Notes under the pieces: model-generated
What the model saw: the letters and a program-made list of their open reading frames with translations, nothing else
The model's database searches: none
What the model was told of the DNA's origin: nothing
Shown: positions 47,379 through 59,402 of the stretch, piece after piece
Layout of the letters: each line of letters starts with the position of its first letter
Position numbering within the stretch: position 1 is the stretch's first letter
Source of the DNA: Fasciola hepatica
Taxonomy: Eukaryota; Platyhelminthes; Trematoda; Plagiorchiida; Fasciolidae
Direction: 5' to 3'
Length of the DNA stretch: 64,000 nt
Assembly: GCA_948099385.1 (NCBI GenBank)
Contig: CANUEZ040000031.1
Coordinates: forward strand, 4,457,001 to 4,521,000
Translations under genes and position numbers: made by a program

Positions 47379-48263
47379 GGAGGATCACAGCGGCGTGCCT
47401 TGGAGCCGGATGTACGGTGGTACCAACACCAGGTTTGTAATCGGCGGTTTCTGGACCGTGATCTAGGCCGATGAGGTACTTCGGCGAACACAGATCGATG
47501 AGTAGTAAATGCGTTGCACTGACCTGATCGCACAACATGCGAACGGTTTCTTTTAGGTCCGTAATGTCCTTATAGATATGCGAGTGATGGGATGGGGAAT
47601 CAGGACTGCGAGAAACGTCACCACGGCGATCTGGGGCAAGTGCTGGTAATGCCATAGGGGATTCGTGTCTCGGAGTGGTTTCGGCGGGTGATGTCATGTG
47701 AACGCAAGGTCTACCAGCCTGGTAACATTCCGTTATTCTATCGGCATGTTGCGCAACCTTTTCAACTGGAGTACTGGGTTCCAGCATTGACAGGACCTGC
47801 TGCATCGGGAGAGGCAGGTTATCAACCCATATCTCCCTGAAAATGGCGTCGTCCATTTGCCGTCCAGCCAGTAGCGACCGCATGTGGCGCATAAGTTGGG
47901 ACGGAGTTTGGTCTCCGAGCTCCACCGACGTGAACAGTTCACGGAGCATTTTTCCGGCTGATTTTCCGGTGCGCTGAAAGACTCCTTCCTTAAGCTTCGT
48001 GTAAGGAGCTTCGGTGGGATGGGATCGAGGAGATCTTCCACATCAACAGCGATGTCAAAGGGAAGTGCTTGGACAACGTGAGAGTATTTCACGCGCTCGC
48101 TGGTTATACGTCGAGTGGCAAATACGGCTTCTACTTGTCGAAACCACACTCGAGGGTTGGTCGGGGCAAAAACTGACAGTTTCAGAGCAACTGCGTGGAT
48201 GTCAATAGATTCGCTGTCAGACATGGTGAATGGTGTGGAACTTGGACCAAAAGAATCAAGCAA
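47296..48263 (-). pseudogene. CsRn1-like gag (capsid and CHCC finger), frameshifted
   Basis: The first piece (48263-48010) starts MSDSESIDIHAVALKLSVFA and carries the capsid block NPRVWFRQVEAVFATRRITS and KYSHVVQALPFDIAVDVEDL. After a frameshift near 47.98 kb the second piece continues MLRELFTSVELGDQTPSQLM, RHMRSLLAGRQMDDAIFREI and PVEKVAQHADRITECY. A third frame (47430-47340) has [18 protein letters not shown], the Cys-His-Cys-Cys finger that replaces the usual CCHC knuckle in the CsRn1 group. Two frame breaks mean that no intact Gag is made. Confidence 0.85.
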
Positions 48264-48282
48264 GTGTCAAAGGATGGAAAAA

Positions 48283-48299
48283 ACAACATGGGCTCACCA
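48283..48299 (-). other. Primer-binding site of the CsRn1-like element
   Basis: TGGTGAGCCCATGTTG starts a few bases inside the 5' LTR. The TGG start is complementary to a tRNA CCA end. TGGTGA resembles the tRNA-Trp type site described for this group; the rest does not match perfectly. Confidence 0.55.
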
Positions 48300-48303
48300 A
48301 TTT

Positions 48304-48841
48304 TGTAGCGTACTACTCTGTCTATGTGGTACACTAAATTATTGTCAACAATATCTAAGACGACACTAGCATACTAAGATGTGCGGAGGAGCGTGCGGTG
48401 ATAAAAAGGCCAAAAGGGTATGTACATTAGGAATTAAAATGAAACAAAATGTGTGACTCAAAATCACAGTTGTCCAGTGTTCTTGTGATCAGGAAATGAG
48501 CGTCGAAGAGCTTATATCCGCCAATGTCTTCAGTTCAGTTCGGTCTGACAGCCATCCGTTGGACAGAACAGGATGGTATTGAGTGAGGTGCCAAGAAACG
48601 CCGTTGAGGCTTCTAAAATGTTTGTTTCACTCAGTTAGTTCCGACCGATATGATTCCAAGACACTCCAAACCAGATGAGACCGTGCCAGAATGAAAGATT
48701 TATTTACAGCCTTTTTGTATTGCGCGATGGTGACGACCAAAAGGTGTGTGTTTTACATTAAAACGTCGGTACAACAAAGGAGTGTCGCACCAAGGGACGT
48801 TGAAAATCATGGAAAAAGTCGGAAATGTACAGATACCTACA
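48304..48841 (-). repeat. 5' LTR of the CsRn1-like element
   Basis: 538 bp, same length as the 3' LTR with three differences (near 48665, 48807 and 48833). Confidence 0.95.
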
Positions 48842-49272
48842 CCCTCCATTACCTTGAACGTTTCTATGAAATCCCCTCGACTTCTCCTCCTCTCCAACGA
48901 AAAAAGATTCAGTTTACAGAGTCTCTGCTCGCACGTCTCACCCCTCTGCCGTTCAACCATTCGCATGGCCAGAAGTTGGACTTTCTCCAGGCGGGCGGCT
49001 TCCTTTCTGTCAAAGGGTGGCCAAGCCTGCACACTACCTTCTAAGTGAGGCCCTACTATAGCCATGTAAATAGGTAAGAATACCTCCGGCTGTCGGCAAG
49101 ATAAAGCTGATCGCAGTCTAAAGAGCTCAACACGAGCCTTTTCAGCAGCAGATTTGCACTGTTTCGACCATTTGAAGTCACTGTTCATGATGACCCCAAA
49201 AACTTTAACCCTAATGACTGCGTCTATAGTGAATAGCCCTTGATCGTGAGCGACAGTTAGGCTTTTTTTTAA
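48842..49272 (-). mobile_element. CR1-like element A, middle piece (ORF2 thumb and C-terminal region)
   Basis: Minus-strand frame: SLTVAHDQGLFTIDAVIRVK, VFGVIMNSDFKWSKQCKSAA, KARVELFRLRSALSCRQPEV, LEKVQLLAMRMVERQRGETC, RLCKLNLFSLERRRSRGDF, ending ETFKVMEG exactly at the LTR. Strongly similar in layout to element B (KDLGVIMDNSFKPSKQC...). It is cut on the right by the noncoding insertion at 49273, where GGC followed by a T run marks the target duplication. Confidence 0.88.
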
Positions 49273-51617
49273 TAATAATAATGGTTTATTTCGGAAGCGC
49301 CCGAAGCATGCCATGTGCATGATCATGTAGATACAGATGATGGAATGGACAGATATAATTCATGGAAATATGGAGACTCTCATTAAAATATTGGGTAAAA
49401 AGGCTCAGAAGGGTGAATAAGGTAAGATGAAAATAGTATAAACGGATGCACACCATAGAGATTGTGTGGAGTTTAAATGAGCTCAAGAGCGGATTTGAAT
49501 GGACGCCCGGTGAATTTGAAATTCAAGGTCAGGTGGACTGAATGGCTGGTCCCGGGCAATTACATATGGAGGCAGACTGGTAAACATGAGAAAGGCTGGA
49601 AATCGGTATAAAAAATTGCAGTAGCGAGGAACGATGGAGAAAAAGGTGAGGTGCATTGCAGTGGATTAGATGACAATGAAGCATTGGTACTTTGCAGTGA
49701 ACTGTCGGCGGACAGGACACAAAACTCACCGTAAAACAGGCAGCGAGCAATGCAAGACGTAGAGGGATGATCAGATGACAAAAACGATTTAGAAGAATTG
49801 GATACAGTAGATGTGAGGCCCAGATGTAGAGTTGATGGATGCCTATGATGACGGTCGTTGGGATGATAGCAAGAGAAATGGCAGGTGAGGAACTGCAAGA
49901 TGCAGAGCGTGTGCACATAGATATATATGCGTAAGTTTATATATATATATATGGATTGATTGTATATATATGTATAGGTGTAAGAGAAGCAGGAGCAATA
50001 AGAATGGGGTCCTAGAAAAAAATTATCAGTCAATAGGAGGAGTAGGTAATGTTAGATCAATTGGTTGTAGGATTAATTTTGGAATTTCGTGGTGGATTAA
50101 CTTCATGACAAGTGCACGTGGCAGCCCAACGGAGAGAAAAATAGAATGTGGAAGCACAGAAGTGATGAAGACTGTTAGGAGCAGTTCATGGAAGAGTGAA
50201 GATGAAAGACAGGATCAAGGAAAACAGGTAAGAATAGGTCTAATTATTTGATCAATGCAGGTGCGAGATGTAGTGACGGACCAGAGGAATCGGGTAGTGA
50301 CAGGTCAAACAATTTGGAACTGTAAAAGAACGTCACGACGTAACGTTGTCATTACAATGGTGGAACATGGAAAAGCGGACCACACTGGAAGGTACAGAAA
50401 AATGCCTGTAGCGAGCAATAAACGGATCAAGGGATGAAAGCAATGACCGAGGAGACACAGGTAAGAAATCACCAATCAGATCATTTTACTGCAGATGAAA
50501 CACGAAGGAGGTGGACAAGGAAGCGGGAAGCCCCGAGATAAGTGGACCAGTAATAGAGCAAAAAGGCCACACAAAAAACGAACGCGCAGAGGAATTGGGG
50601 CAATGGAGCTGGAGAGCTGTGTGCCGGCAGACAATTGAACAGGTAAATACTAATCAGGACACTGGAAAGAACCGCAGAGGAATCGCGGGGCCAAGTGAGG
50701 AAGATATGGTGATGGTGATTAGATAATAAATACGACTGTAAAGGATGCGAAGTTTGGAGCGGCAATTTCTAATATGCGGATTGGGCATGGGTGCGGGTGC
50801 GGTTGGTGCATCCTGGCATGGGGCACGAGGAGGGATTACCAGGGCGACAGGTTTAAAGGAAGCTATCAATGGGCGTTCTGAGCAGAGGGTAACGCCAAGC
50901 GCATAGATGATAGAAGCCAGCAATGACGGCAGGTGGGAAAAGTTATTGGCGAGCGTCGACAGAGAAGAGTGGTTAGGACGATAATGACTCAATGCAGTGA
51001 AAGTTGATGTAGAGAGAGGCGATAGGAGAAACGACAGAACGGGTAGGTGTGCAAACCGTGGTAGGGCGACAAGAATGGGAAGTGGGAACAGATGATAAGA
51101 GCTATAGGTGAGCAAGCTGCGGCGGAAAGTAGATGAGGAGCATGCAATTTTCAACCGACAGCACTGGATTCGGTAGTTCAAGAAAAGTTAGGGCGTGCCA
51201 CCCGCAACCGGTGCTAGTGGGTGGGACTGGCCGTGCGCTGGGCACCCAACCTGAAAAACACTTCGTGAAGTGAACGCAGGAGGTGTGATCCACCAGTCTA
51301 GTTGCGCTCGCACATCGTTGCAGACGGCCTGCACGCCCGATGTGCGCCGGCCATAGCGGTGGATCTGACCGCGCCCCGCACTGTTGGGAGTGGCACGAGT
51401 GATCATGGATAATTGTACAGGGGACAAAACGACCGCGATGGGAGTGCGTGAACCAGGAGCAATTGACCAAGCCGTGAGACCATGGACAGGAGAGCCAACG
51501 GAAACAGCAAGTGGTAGACGACCGTGTAGCAATATTATCCAGATGCACCTGCCAGGGAGATGGTAATTACGGTGCCCGAAGTGGTTGGCCGTCAGTGAGG
51601 ATCACTTGACAAAAAAT
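49273..51617 (-). mobile_element. Noncoding retroelement N1, about 2.3 kb, inserted in element A
   Basis: On the minus strand it ends with a conserved block (49283-49312; GGCATGCTTCGGG...CCGAAATAAACC) and an (ATT)n tail, the 3' end also used by CR1 element D. GGC(C)TTTTT-type sequence on both sides, and the uninterrupted RT frame of element A when it is removed (KAEKG joined to LTVAHDQG), show that it is a clean insertion. No domain or motif could be recognised in any frame. The plus strand is purine-rich and contains several GT...AG segments of 33-37 nt. Best reading: a long non-autonomous retroelement. Confidence 0.75.
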
Positions 51618-53115
51618 GGCCTTTTTCAGCTTTCAGGGGTAAGTCCCATTTGTATGCCCAGTTCAGGACGGTGCCTATTTCCCTGCCCAAGTCCACCCTA
51701 CCCTCAGCTCCAACAATCTTCACATCATCCGCAAAAATAAAGCTGGGCAATTGAAGAGCGGATGCCAGGTCATTAATAAATTACAAGAATAGGACTGGGT
51801 CTAGGACGGATCCCTGAGGTACACCACTGGTGACATTCACCAAACTGGAGCATCTCTACCCCACTTTGACGTAAAGCGTCCTGTGGGAGAGGAAGTCCTC
51901 CAGCCACCTAAATACCGGCCCACCTATGCCGAACGTCTCCATCTTGCATGGCAATAGACGATGATTGACGGAGTCGAAAGCCGTCCTACAGTGTAGGTAG
52001 CATACCTCAACTAGCTTACCTTCATCCAGTCGTCCAGTTGCTTCATCCAAGAAGCACAAGAGGTTGGTCAGACAAGATCAATTTTTCAGGAATCCCTGCC
52101 GGGCAGAACTTAACATGGAGTGCTCCAGTAAGTGCTGGCGGATGTGGGCACGGATGGTCTTCTTTAGGACTTTGCATAGGATGCTAGTTATGCTTACCGG
52201 CCTGTAGTTCTGCACATCCGACTTAGGCCCACTCTTATGCATTGCCACGACTGCCGCGACTTTCCAGTCCTGAGGCAGCTTACTCTAGTCCAACGTGGAT
52301 CTGTACAGTCTGCCTACCGATGGAGCTATGATATCCGCCAACGGCTTGATGATAGCTGGATGAATGCCATCTGGGCCCGCTGATTTGTGGCTGTTTAACT
52401 CCTGTAGGTACGTACGCACGCTTTCCTCAGATAGTTTTAGCTCGCTTAACTGAGGAGAAGGATGCACCGGAGCCAGATCTACTCGTACCCCAGCATCCAT
52501 TATATGTGCACTACCAAAGTATTCCCCCACGGTGTCTGCTTTGCCCTGGTCATCAGTGACAATACCGTGGTCTCTAGTGGATAGCGGACCTACGGCATTT
52601 CTTGTTGAGCTTTTAGACTGTACATAGCTGTGAAATGTTTTCCGCTGTTGTCTTACAGACTGGGTCAATTTGGGTTCAAATTCCCGCTTGGATGTTCTCA
52701 GATGGCTTACGGTCCCGTTTCTCAGCCTTGTATGGCGGTTCTAGGCTAGCTAACTACCGGAAGCTTTGTACTGGTTCCAGCTGCGGCCTTGGCTATTGTA
52801 GCCTTCGACCACACGGGTTTGCTCTCCCCACTCCTTCGTTTCAAGAGGACAAACTCGTCCCGTAGGGCAGTCAGGGATCCCTCTACGGCCTACCAGCTTT
52901 CCTTGACAGTAGCTTCCTCTGTCGTGTCCCAGATCAAACCCACCGCCCTATCTAATTCCATACTACCGAAATGTCTGATCAGTCTTGAAGGTACCTCCGG
53001 TTGCCGCATGCATAGGACGATTTAACACAAACGTGGTCACTCTCGCCCAGCGGTGCACAAAAATGCGGTCCAGTAGTGTCATCAGTAGGAGACATTTTGC
53101 TTCAGAAGACGTCAG
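51618..53115 (-). mobile_element. CR1-like element A, 5' piece (endonuclease end and RT), 5' truncated
   Basis: Minus strand, right to left: the end of the endonuclease is garbled (LLLMTLLDRIF, SDHVCVK near 53.03-53.1 kb); linker with LTQSVRQQRKTFHSYVQSKS; RT blocks AGPDGIHPAIIKPLADIIAP (52668-52285 frame); LDEATGRLDEGKLVEVCYLH and FDSVNHRLLPCKMETFGIGG (52059-51856), where motif A is HCRTAFD instead of the usual DFSKAFD; then FADDVKIVGAEGRVDLG and YKWDLPLKAEKG up to the N1 junction. Several frameshifts. Similarity stops near 53.11 kb, so the copy lacks ORF1 and most of the endonuclease. Confidence 0.8.
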
Positions 53116-55560
53116 TCAATCCACTGGTAAACATTTAGGTGTTTTAGGTGAATCGATCGCAGTCCCAGTTGGTATGAAAGATTCCATTTGAGTCTGTGTT
53201 GGTACGGGTCAAAGTGTGGACCTTCGACATCGGATGTGGAGCCCGAGAGAGTGGGCGACGACGAACCTGAAATAAATCGGGTTTGCAGACTGGAAGAGGT
53301 TCCAGCTGTGGGTCATGATAATGAATGACGACAATTAATAATGAACTGGTTGGGTTTAAGCGAACTGTTAGTGGAGCATATTCCATATTCTGACCTGGGT
53401 TTTAATTCAAGAGTTTAAGTAAGGTAGGCTTGCAGGGGTTGAGCTATACTGCTACAGGCTGGCAAGGTAGCCTACACCGGGCGGGCTGGTATGCCTGCAT
53501 TTCAAACGATAAAGAGTTTGCAAGCAATTAGGGACAGTTAGCCCTAACACCGTTTGTTTACGCAGAGTGCAGGCCAGCAATGAGGCGGTAAGATCCCACC
53601 CATATAGGTTTGAAAGCACAGTATGTGTGTGAATTGGATTGATGTCCTGCCAGCATAGCAGGTATAGTAGTTATTCTATACTTAAAAGGTTCTGAGGAAC
53701 AGTTAGGTAAGATTGCCGAAAGAACTACTGGGGCGTCGTTGTCCACGCATTGGAGAAAATTGTTATTGTACAGTGAATCGCAGACGTAAGTTCGTCTTTG
53801 CTCCTTCTCGATGACGCTGGCATACTGAGATTAAACTTGAACGTGAGTAGGGAAATCTCATGAAGTGGTGATTGCACGAATATCTTATTCATTGTAAAGT
53901 GAGGAAAGATAGTTAGTAGGGAATGGAAAATATGAACTGTGCTCCGCGTTCATTTTTGTGAACTTATACGAGGCAGGTGTTGGTCATCGGTCGCCTCGAT
54001 GTGCTGTCTGTGTCAGTGGGATTGAAGTCCAGGCCGCCTTAGTGATTGTAGTTGGCAGGAGGTAACCAAGAGTACTAAGAACCCAAATGGCATTTTGCAC
54101 AACTGGTCCCAGGGATATCTGACACGCGTAGCCATGGGGTATTTACAAGTCTAAAGCTGCCGGCTAGTGTCGGGTGTGGCCGTTGTTAGGTAGGGTTGTG
54201 AACTTGAGCGTAGCTTGGATGCTAAGACATGGAGAAGGCCGCTTTTTAAGAAAGATGTCGAAAGATAGAATGGTGTGGATGGAAAAGTTGACCGGTTTTC
54301 ACCACGTTCTTCCTTCCTTTTTCCTTTTTCGGGCTTCACTGAGGCTGCTGTTATTCGTCAGGTACATCTACACGCTGTCCGAATCAATAGGTTGAAAGTC
54401 GAGTCTATGGTAGCTATCTTCCTTGACGTCGGTGTGCAAGCTGGATGAGCTTAAGGAGGGTATGGGGTGGTTGAAACTTAGGGCTGGAGGTGGATAAGCG
54501 TATGTGGAGAGTTCGGTGCGACGTCGCCCCAGTCATTCTCGTGCGTAAGCACCAAAAGCTTGTCAAGTGAATAAGGGCGACATGGGGCTTCCTATTTCGC
54601 AGGATCAGGTCTGGGCTGATGGGAGACGCCTATAAATGAAGATGGCCCTGTTCCATCACAGCCCGATGTCAGTGGTATTTAGAGATCGAATCGATCCCGC
54701 CAGGTCTTTTTTGTTTACACCCATCTTTTTTTAGTTTTTTTGTTTCCTAAAAGAGAGGTGGTTGATTCCGTATAGGAAATTTCCATAGCCCCTCCACCCG
54801 ATCGTAATTTTATGCTTGTTCGTCTTTTTTCGCAACTTCTGGGGGTGGTCTGTTTTTCCCGCTTTCGGACGATGCTATGGTACGAGTGCCGTTGACATCA
54901 GGAGTCTCGCCATCAAGGGCCGGAAAAATGCAGATCGAGCCCAGGCAAACACACGGAGTAGGACAACGAATGTTGCAAAGCGCATGCCAGCATACATGTA
55001 TCAGTCTCATACAAAGCCAGACCATGCCTTAGACCATCAGAGACCATTCCGAGGTAGCTAGTGTAAATTAGTTTAGCTCTTCTAATGGGAAATAGTGTGA
55101 TGCATAAAAGAAAAGATGATAGTAGTTGGTGGATGGTAGATACAGAGGCAAAACTAGAAGACAGGCCAACAAGTAGATAACAAATAGTGGGCATCTAGGA
55201 TGAAAGATTCTGGTATGAGATGATTAGGAAAGACGATATGAGGCCGGACATAAAATCCAGGCGGTTGGTTTTAGCCAAAATGCACGGGAAAGGAGTGAAA
55301 AGATCAAGCGAAGTTGTGAACGGCGGAACTCATCGCCCTAGGATCCAAAGCCACATACCTACTTGCTGCAGAGACATCTAGGGCTAAGAACCTCAGACTG
55401 GCTGACAGTAGAATATGAACATGATCTAGGATTAGGAGAACCGGCAAGCACTAAACTAGGTATAGTAACAAAAGTCAACAAAATGCAGCTACCGTAGAGC
55501 GCAGTATAACGTAAAAGAAAGCAGTCTCCCTGGCTTTCGTCGCAGAGCCAGAAACGAAAG
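53116..55560. other. No recognisable gene
   Basis: Only short unrelated frames. No RT, endonuclease or other domain motif could be read. Some purine-rich plus-strand stretches (55.08-55.25 kb) resemble N1 in composition but not clearly in sequence. Confidence 0.4.
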
Positions 55561-55568
55561 TTCTATTG

Positions 55569-58250
55569 TCATACCCCTATCAATGAAACCCGATTTCGTA
55601 CGCAAGCTCTGTGGTGACGCTGTGGCCGGTAACAAGGATCACGTTGAGGACAGTCGAGAAATGATTCAACGAGCCTCTGAACTGAGAAATATAGGCGCTG
55701 GTGGATGTTTGGCTGGAGTTTATCCCCTAAATTTGAATATTTCATAAGGAAAAAGTTAGATCTCAACGCTAATTTTGATCTAGGAATAGAGCTACAGTGA
55801 TCGATGGCGTGGGGCATAATTCGGGGAGGGAGTGGGATGAATGGGTTCAGTACATGAGGAGGCCATATAGTGGTACAACATAAACAGGAATCAATAGTTA
55901 GGCTTCATGTGACGCAGCCATAGAGGGTCGAGACTGGGACGCATCGATCCTTGTAGCGCAGACTGGGGGAAAATCCCGTTATGGTTCGGAGAACTGGCGC
56001 TGCTCGACCTCCAGAGAAATGCGATCAGATTTCATCGTGTTGTAGAAGATAATTGGACAGTATTTAGGGAGAGGCCTGGCGTGAGACTTGTAAGCGAGCA
56101 GTTTGCAATCCTTTAGCCAAAAAGTTCTGGAGACGAAACCAGTGGTTCTTCTTTCCTTGGCAGTCTGGAGTGGAACATACTCAGAGAATCTAGGGCTACA
56201 AGAATAATAAAGACCAAGGTCTCGAACTAGAGGGCTGTACGAAATGGGTGAGTTGTGGATAAGCATGTTTCCGGGGGCCACTTGACATCCGAAGGTTGTG
56301 TAGCAGCTCTTCAAGGTTGAGAAGTCCATACTCCATGAGCTGCACCAGTCCCCGAGTCGCTCTAGGTCACCAGAAGTTTCTTCCAGCCTAGTGTTGATGT
56401 TCTGACAAGGAAACTCAGACAATCTTTGTCATCAGCGAAAAAATGAGAAAAAGCAAAGGACCGAGTTCACTGCCTCTTATAGCCCCACTGGGGACTGGAG
56501 CAGGCTGTGAGAAACACCCATCAACGGAAACCACTTGTGAGAGGTTCGATAGATATGATGTTAGCCACTACAGAAGAGGGCCGGAAGAGCCATGAGCAGA
56601 GTTTCGTTAGTAATAAAGAGTGGGGGGGGCAGTCAAAAGCCTTTGTCACATCAAGGTGTATGGTGATGATAGATTTACTGTTGTCGGCGGCCGCCGTTAT
56701 GAAGTTAAAAAAGTCCTACTGACAAGTGGTGAACGAAAGTGAATTCAAGAAGCCATGCTGTCCACCATGAATGATGTTATGAGATAATAGAAGGTCAGAC
56801 ACCCGCTATTTGATGAGGCACTCCACCAACCTAAAAGCAACTGCAGTGTGGTCGATGGGGCGGTAGTTTGAGCGGTCATGTATTAGTCCCTTCTCATTGA
56901 TTGGGACGGTGACAGCAGTCTCCCGCTGTGAAAGAAACACACCAAACTTGATAGACAGATAACAGACTCTCAGTAGTGGGGCTGCGACATCAGTTCCTCC
57001 AGCACGTAGAAATATCGGTCGAACACCATCACGGCCAAGATGTGAGGACTTCCGGACACGGGTAAGCCGGTTGGTCACCCTTTATGGAGTAAATTCTAAA
57101 CCGGACAGTAAGCGCTCGGCGAAAGGTTCTATGAATGGGGCAAAGTGAAGGGGTCCGTGGTCATGAAAGCAGCAAAGTAGGAATTAGGCTCCTCGGCTAT
57201 AGCTAAAGGGGAGGTGATATGGTCGTCGTTTGATAAAATTAGATAGGGGATACCAGCGGGCCTGTGCTGATTTCTGTTCTTCAGAAGCATGCAAACTTGA
57301 AGGAAGTATCATGGCATTGCAAGGCAGATACTTCTTGTTTTTTGAGCATATCGTCAGTCCTGATGCTAATAGCTTCCGAGTAAAATTGGAGCTGAAGTAA
57401 TGACAATGAGTCACTAGTGGTATGATATACCCTCTGGAGCTTTAGATATTTGTTTGGCATTCGGGTCAGGGCCGAACCTTGGACTCGTTTTGACATGATG
57501 CAAGTTGTAGTGATTGCGGGCAGCAAGTTGGATAAGTTAGAATATAGAAAATCAGTAGACGGCTGAGGGTCACTTTTCAGGAATAGATTGTACCATTCTA
57601 ACGATCAAAGCGTGCAGATAAGATTGTCCAGTTGACTGTTGAAAAGAAGCGATTGGTTGGGTGGGACTCAATAAAAGCTTGCATAACCACGAAGGTGCGG
57701 GACAGCATTCTGTGGTCTATTCTTGGGAAGGGGTTGAGCGAACTGGCTGAAATATCGGATAAACCAATAATGAACGAAGATCAAGGATGTTGTTACCTCT
57801 GGTTGGAACTGTTGCGTGTCGGATCCAGCGCCCTACACGGATGCATGACATGAAACCTGATAAGTTGTCTGGCGCAGATAGGGTATTCCAACAAATGCTC
57901 GGTGCATTGAAGTGCCCCGCAATGGGCTTCGGGGAACAGGGCAGCAATGAAAGATAGTTGGATGTTCAGTAACCTAGCTAAAATCCATAGCTTGAGAACC
58001 AGGTGGCCGACAGATGCGAACAATAAGAAGGTGGGAGTTAGGTAAGGAAATCGTCAACCAAAGAGAATCCTGAATGGCGTCCAGAGTTGTGCGACAAATT
58101 AGAGTGGCTGACGGAGCATTTTTGATATGAATGAAACAGCCTCTCAAGACCAGGCTTGTTTCCTCGGGACACCTGTAACCAACTAGGGAGAATCGATCTG
58201 ACGGGAAAGAGAAAGTTAGCCAATTTTCAGTTATGACGACAATATCAAAG
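55569..58250 (-). mobile_element. CR1-like relic E (old copy, related to element D)
   Basis: Degenerate minus-strand copy. In order: endonuclease block PIAGHFNAPSICW (GDFN changed to GHFN) with HATVPTRGNNILDL near 57.8-57.95 kb; RT finger block GRDGVRPIFLRAGG, VPINEKGLIHDRSNYRPIDH (57078-56806); motif A HLDVTKAFD near 56.65 kb; SELGPLLFLIF followed directly by FADDKDC near 56.43 kb, with the intervening block deleted; DLERLGDWCSSWSMDFSTLK, VRDLGLYYSCSPRFSEYVPL and ARPLPKYCPIIFYNTMKSDR (56422-55979); and the terminal KLALRSNFFLMKYSNLGDKL (55817-55569). Several frame breaks and a changed catalytic box make it inactive. It shares the endonuclease layout of element D. Confidence 0.75.
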
Positions 58251-58314
58251 TTGGAGAAATGAGCGATCCGCGGGTGGATGCACTAATGTTCTGTGGTGAA
58301 CGAGCACCGAAGAG

Positions 58315-59381
58315 GCAAGCGGACACCGGTTGCAATGTTAAAAAGGTTCAAAGAGGAAACTTCAGCCCTGAGAACTCGGACAACCGTTTTATAAACGTTT
58401 CTTTGCTCGGAGTGTCGATAACCTCCCTCGGTAAGCTATTCCAAAACGAGACTATTCTGTGAGTGAAAAGGTTCTTACGGATGTTTGCACGAGGGTGAGG
58501 CTTGATTACTTTCTTAACGTACTCTATGAAGGTGTCTAGGCTCGAACGCGTAAAAAATTGATCTGCAAGCCCTGTAGCGAAAAGGTTGTTAATTGGGAAG
58601 AGATTCCCTTTAACTCTGAGTTTCTAAAGGGCTCACTTTTAGGTCGGTAAGCCTTTAAGGATAAGAGTTGCGCGAAAACCCGCGAACTAGTCCCGTGGCT
58701 TTCCTTTGCACACGTCCCAAGACGTCTCGGACCTTGACCAGGCCGGAGTGTACGATCTGACTGCCGTATTCTAGAAGACGTCAGCTGTAGGTCCCATAAA
58801 TGATCTGAAATTTTTCTTTCCTAATCGAAGAAAAGTTTCGCATTACCATTTTGAGAACGCGAAAGGAAGACCTGTTGGCTAATTGATGGTGGTAAGAGAA
58901 AGAAAGTGATTTGCCTAGCCAGAATCCCAAGGCCATATGCTGTTCCACTTCCCGAATTGATGTGGCATTATTCGTCCAGAATAGTTAGACCGGAGACTTA
59001 CCAAATGACATGCCCACACATTTGTCGTCAATAATTGGTAGGCTCCTATCGGTCGACCACTGCTTGACGTGGTCCATTGCCGACTGCAGTTCAGTGGTAT
59101 TATTATCCCAGACCGCAACATCGTCAGCGTACATTGCAATGTTCACTGAAATGTTGTTTGGAAGGTCATTTACATATATGAGAACCAATAAGAGACTTAA
59201 CACTGATCCTTGGGGGACTCCAGAGTGTGTCGAGGGTGGTTCCGAGAAGCAAGGACCTGCTCTGATCATGAATGGCCGAATAGTGAGAAAACTACAAAGA
59301 AGAGAGAACATGTTGCCGGAGATTCCGTAAGATTCCAGCTCGTGTATAAGATGAATATGTGGTACCCTGTCAAACGCTTTT
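58315..59381 (-). mobile_element. CR1-like element C copy 2, 3' piece
   Basis: Nearly identical to 29691-30761 (element C copy 1), including the RT core from motif B through YADD to the premature stop, and the WNSLP end. Coding frames and stops are the same as in copy 1. It ends at CAAACGCTTT where element D is inserted; the remainder resumes at 62073. Confidence 0.92.
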
Positions 59382-59402
59382 AATAATAATAATAATAATA
59401 AT
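59381..59402. repeat. (AAT)n 3' tail of element D
   Basis: Seven AAT units at the junction with element C copy 2. Confidence 0.95.

Larger units (their letters stand above)
43547..48841 (-). mobile_element. CsRn1-like Ty3/gypsy LTR retrotransposon (5295 bp, recent, coding lesions)
   Basis: Two 538-bp direct repeats (43547-44084 and 48304-48841) flank a minus-strand internal region. It has a primer-binding-site-like TTGGTGAGCC right after the 5' LTR, gag with a CWYH...C...C motif, protease, RT, RNase H, integrase and a G-rich polypurine tract before the 3' LTR. This is Ty3/gypsy order, and the gag motif and PBS suit the CsRn1 group. The LTRs begin TGTAGGTA and end GCTACA on the element strand. 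The 4-bp flanks are AGGG (5') and AAGG (3'), which can be read as one 4-bp duplication with a later change. It is inserted in CR1 element A. Confidence 0.93.
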
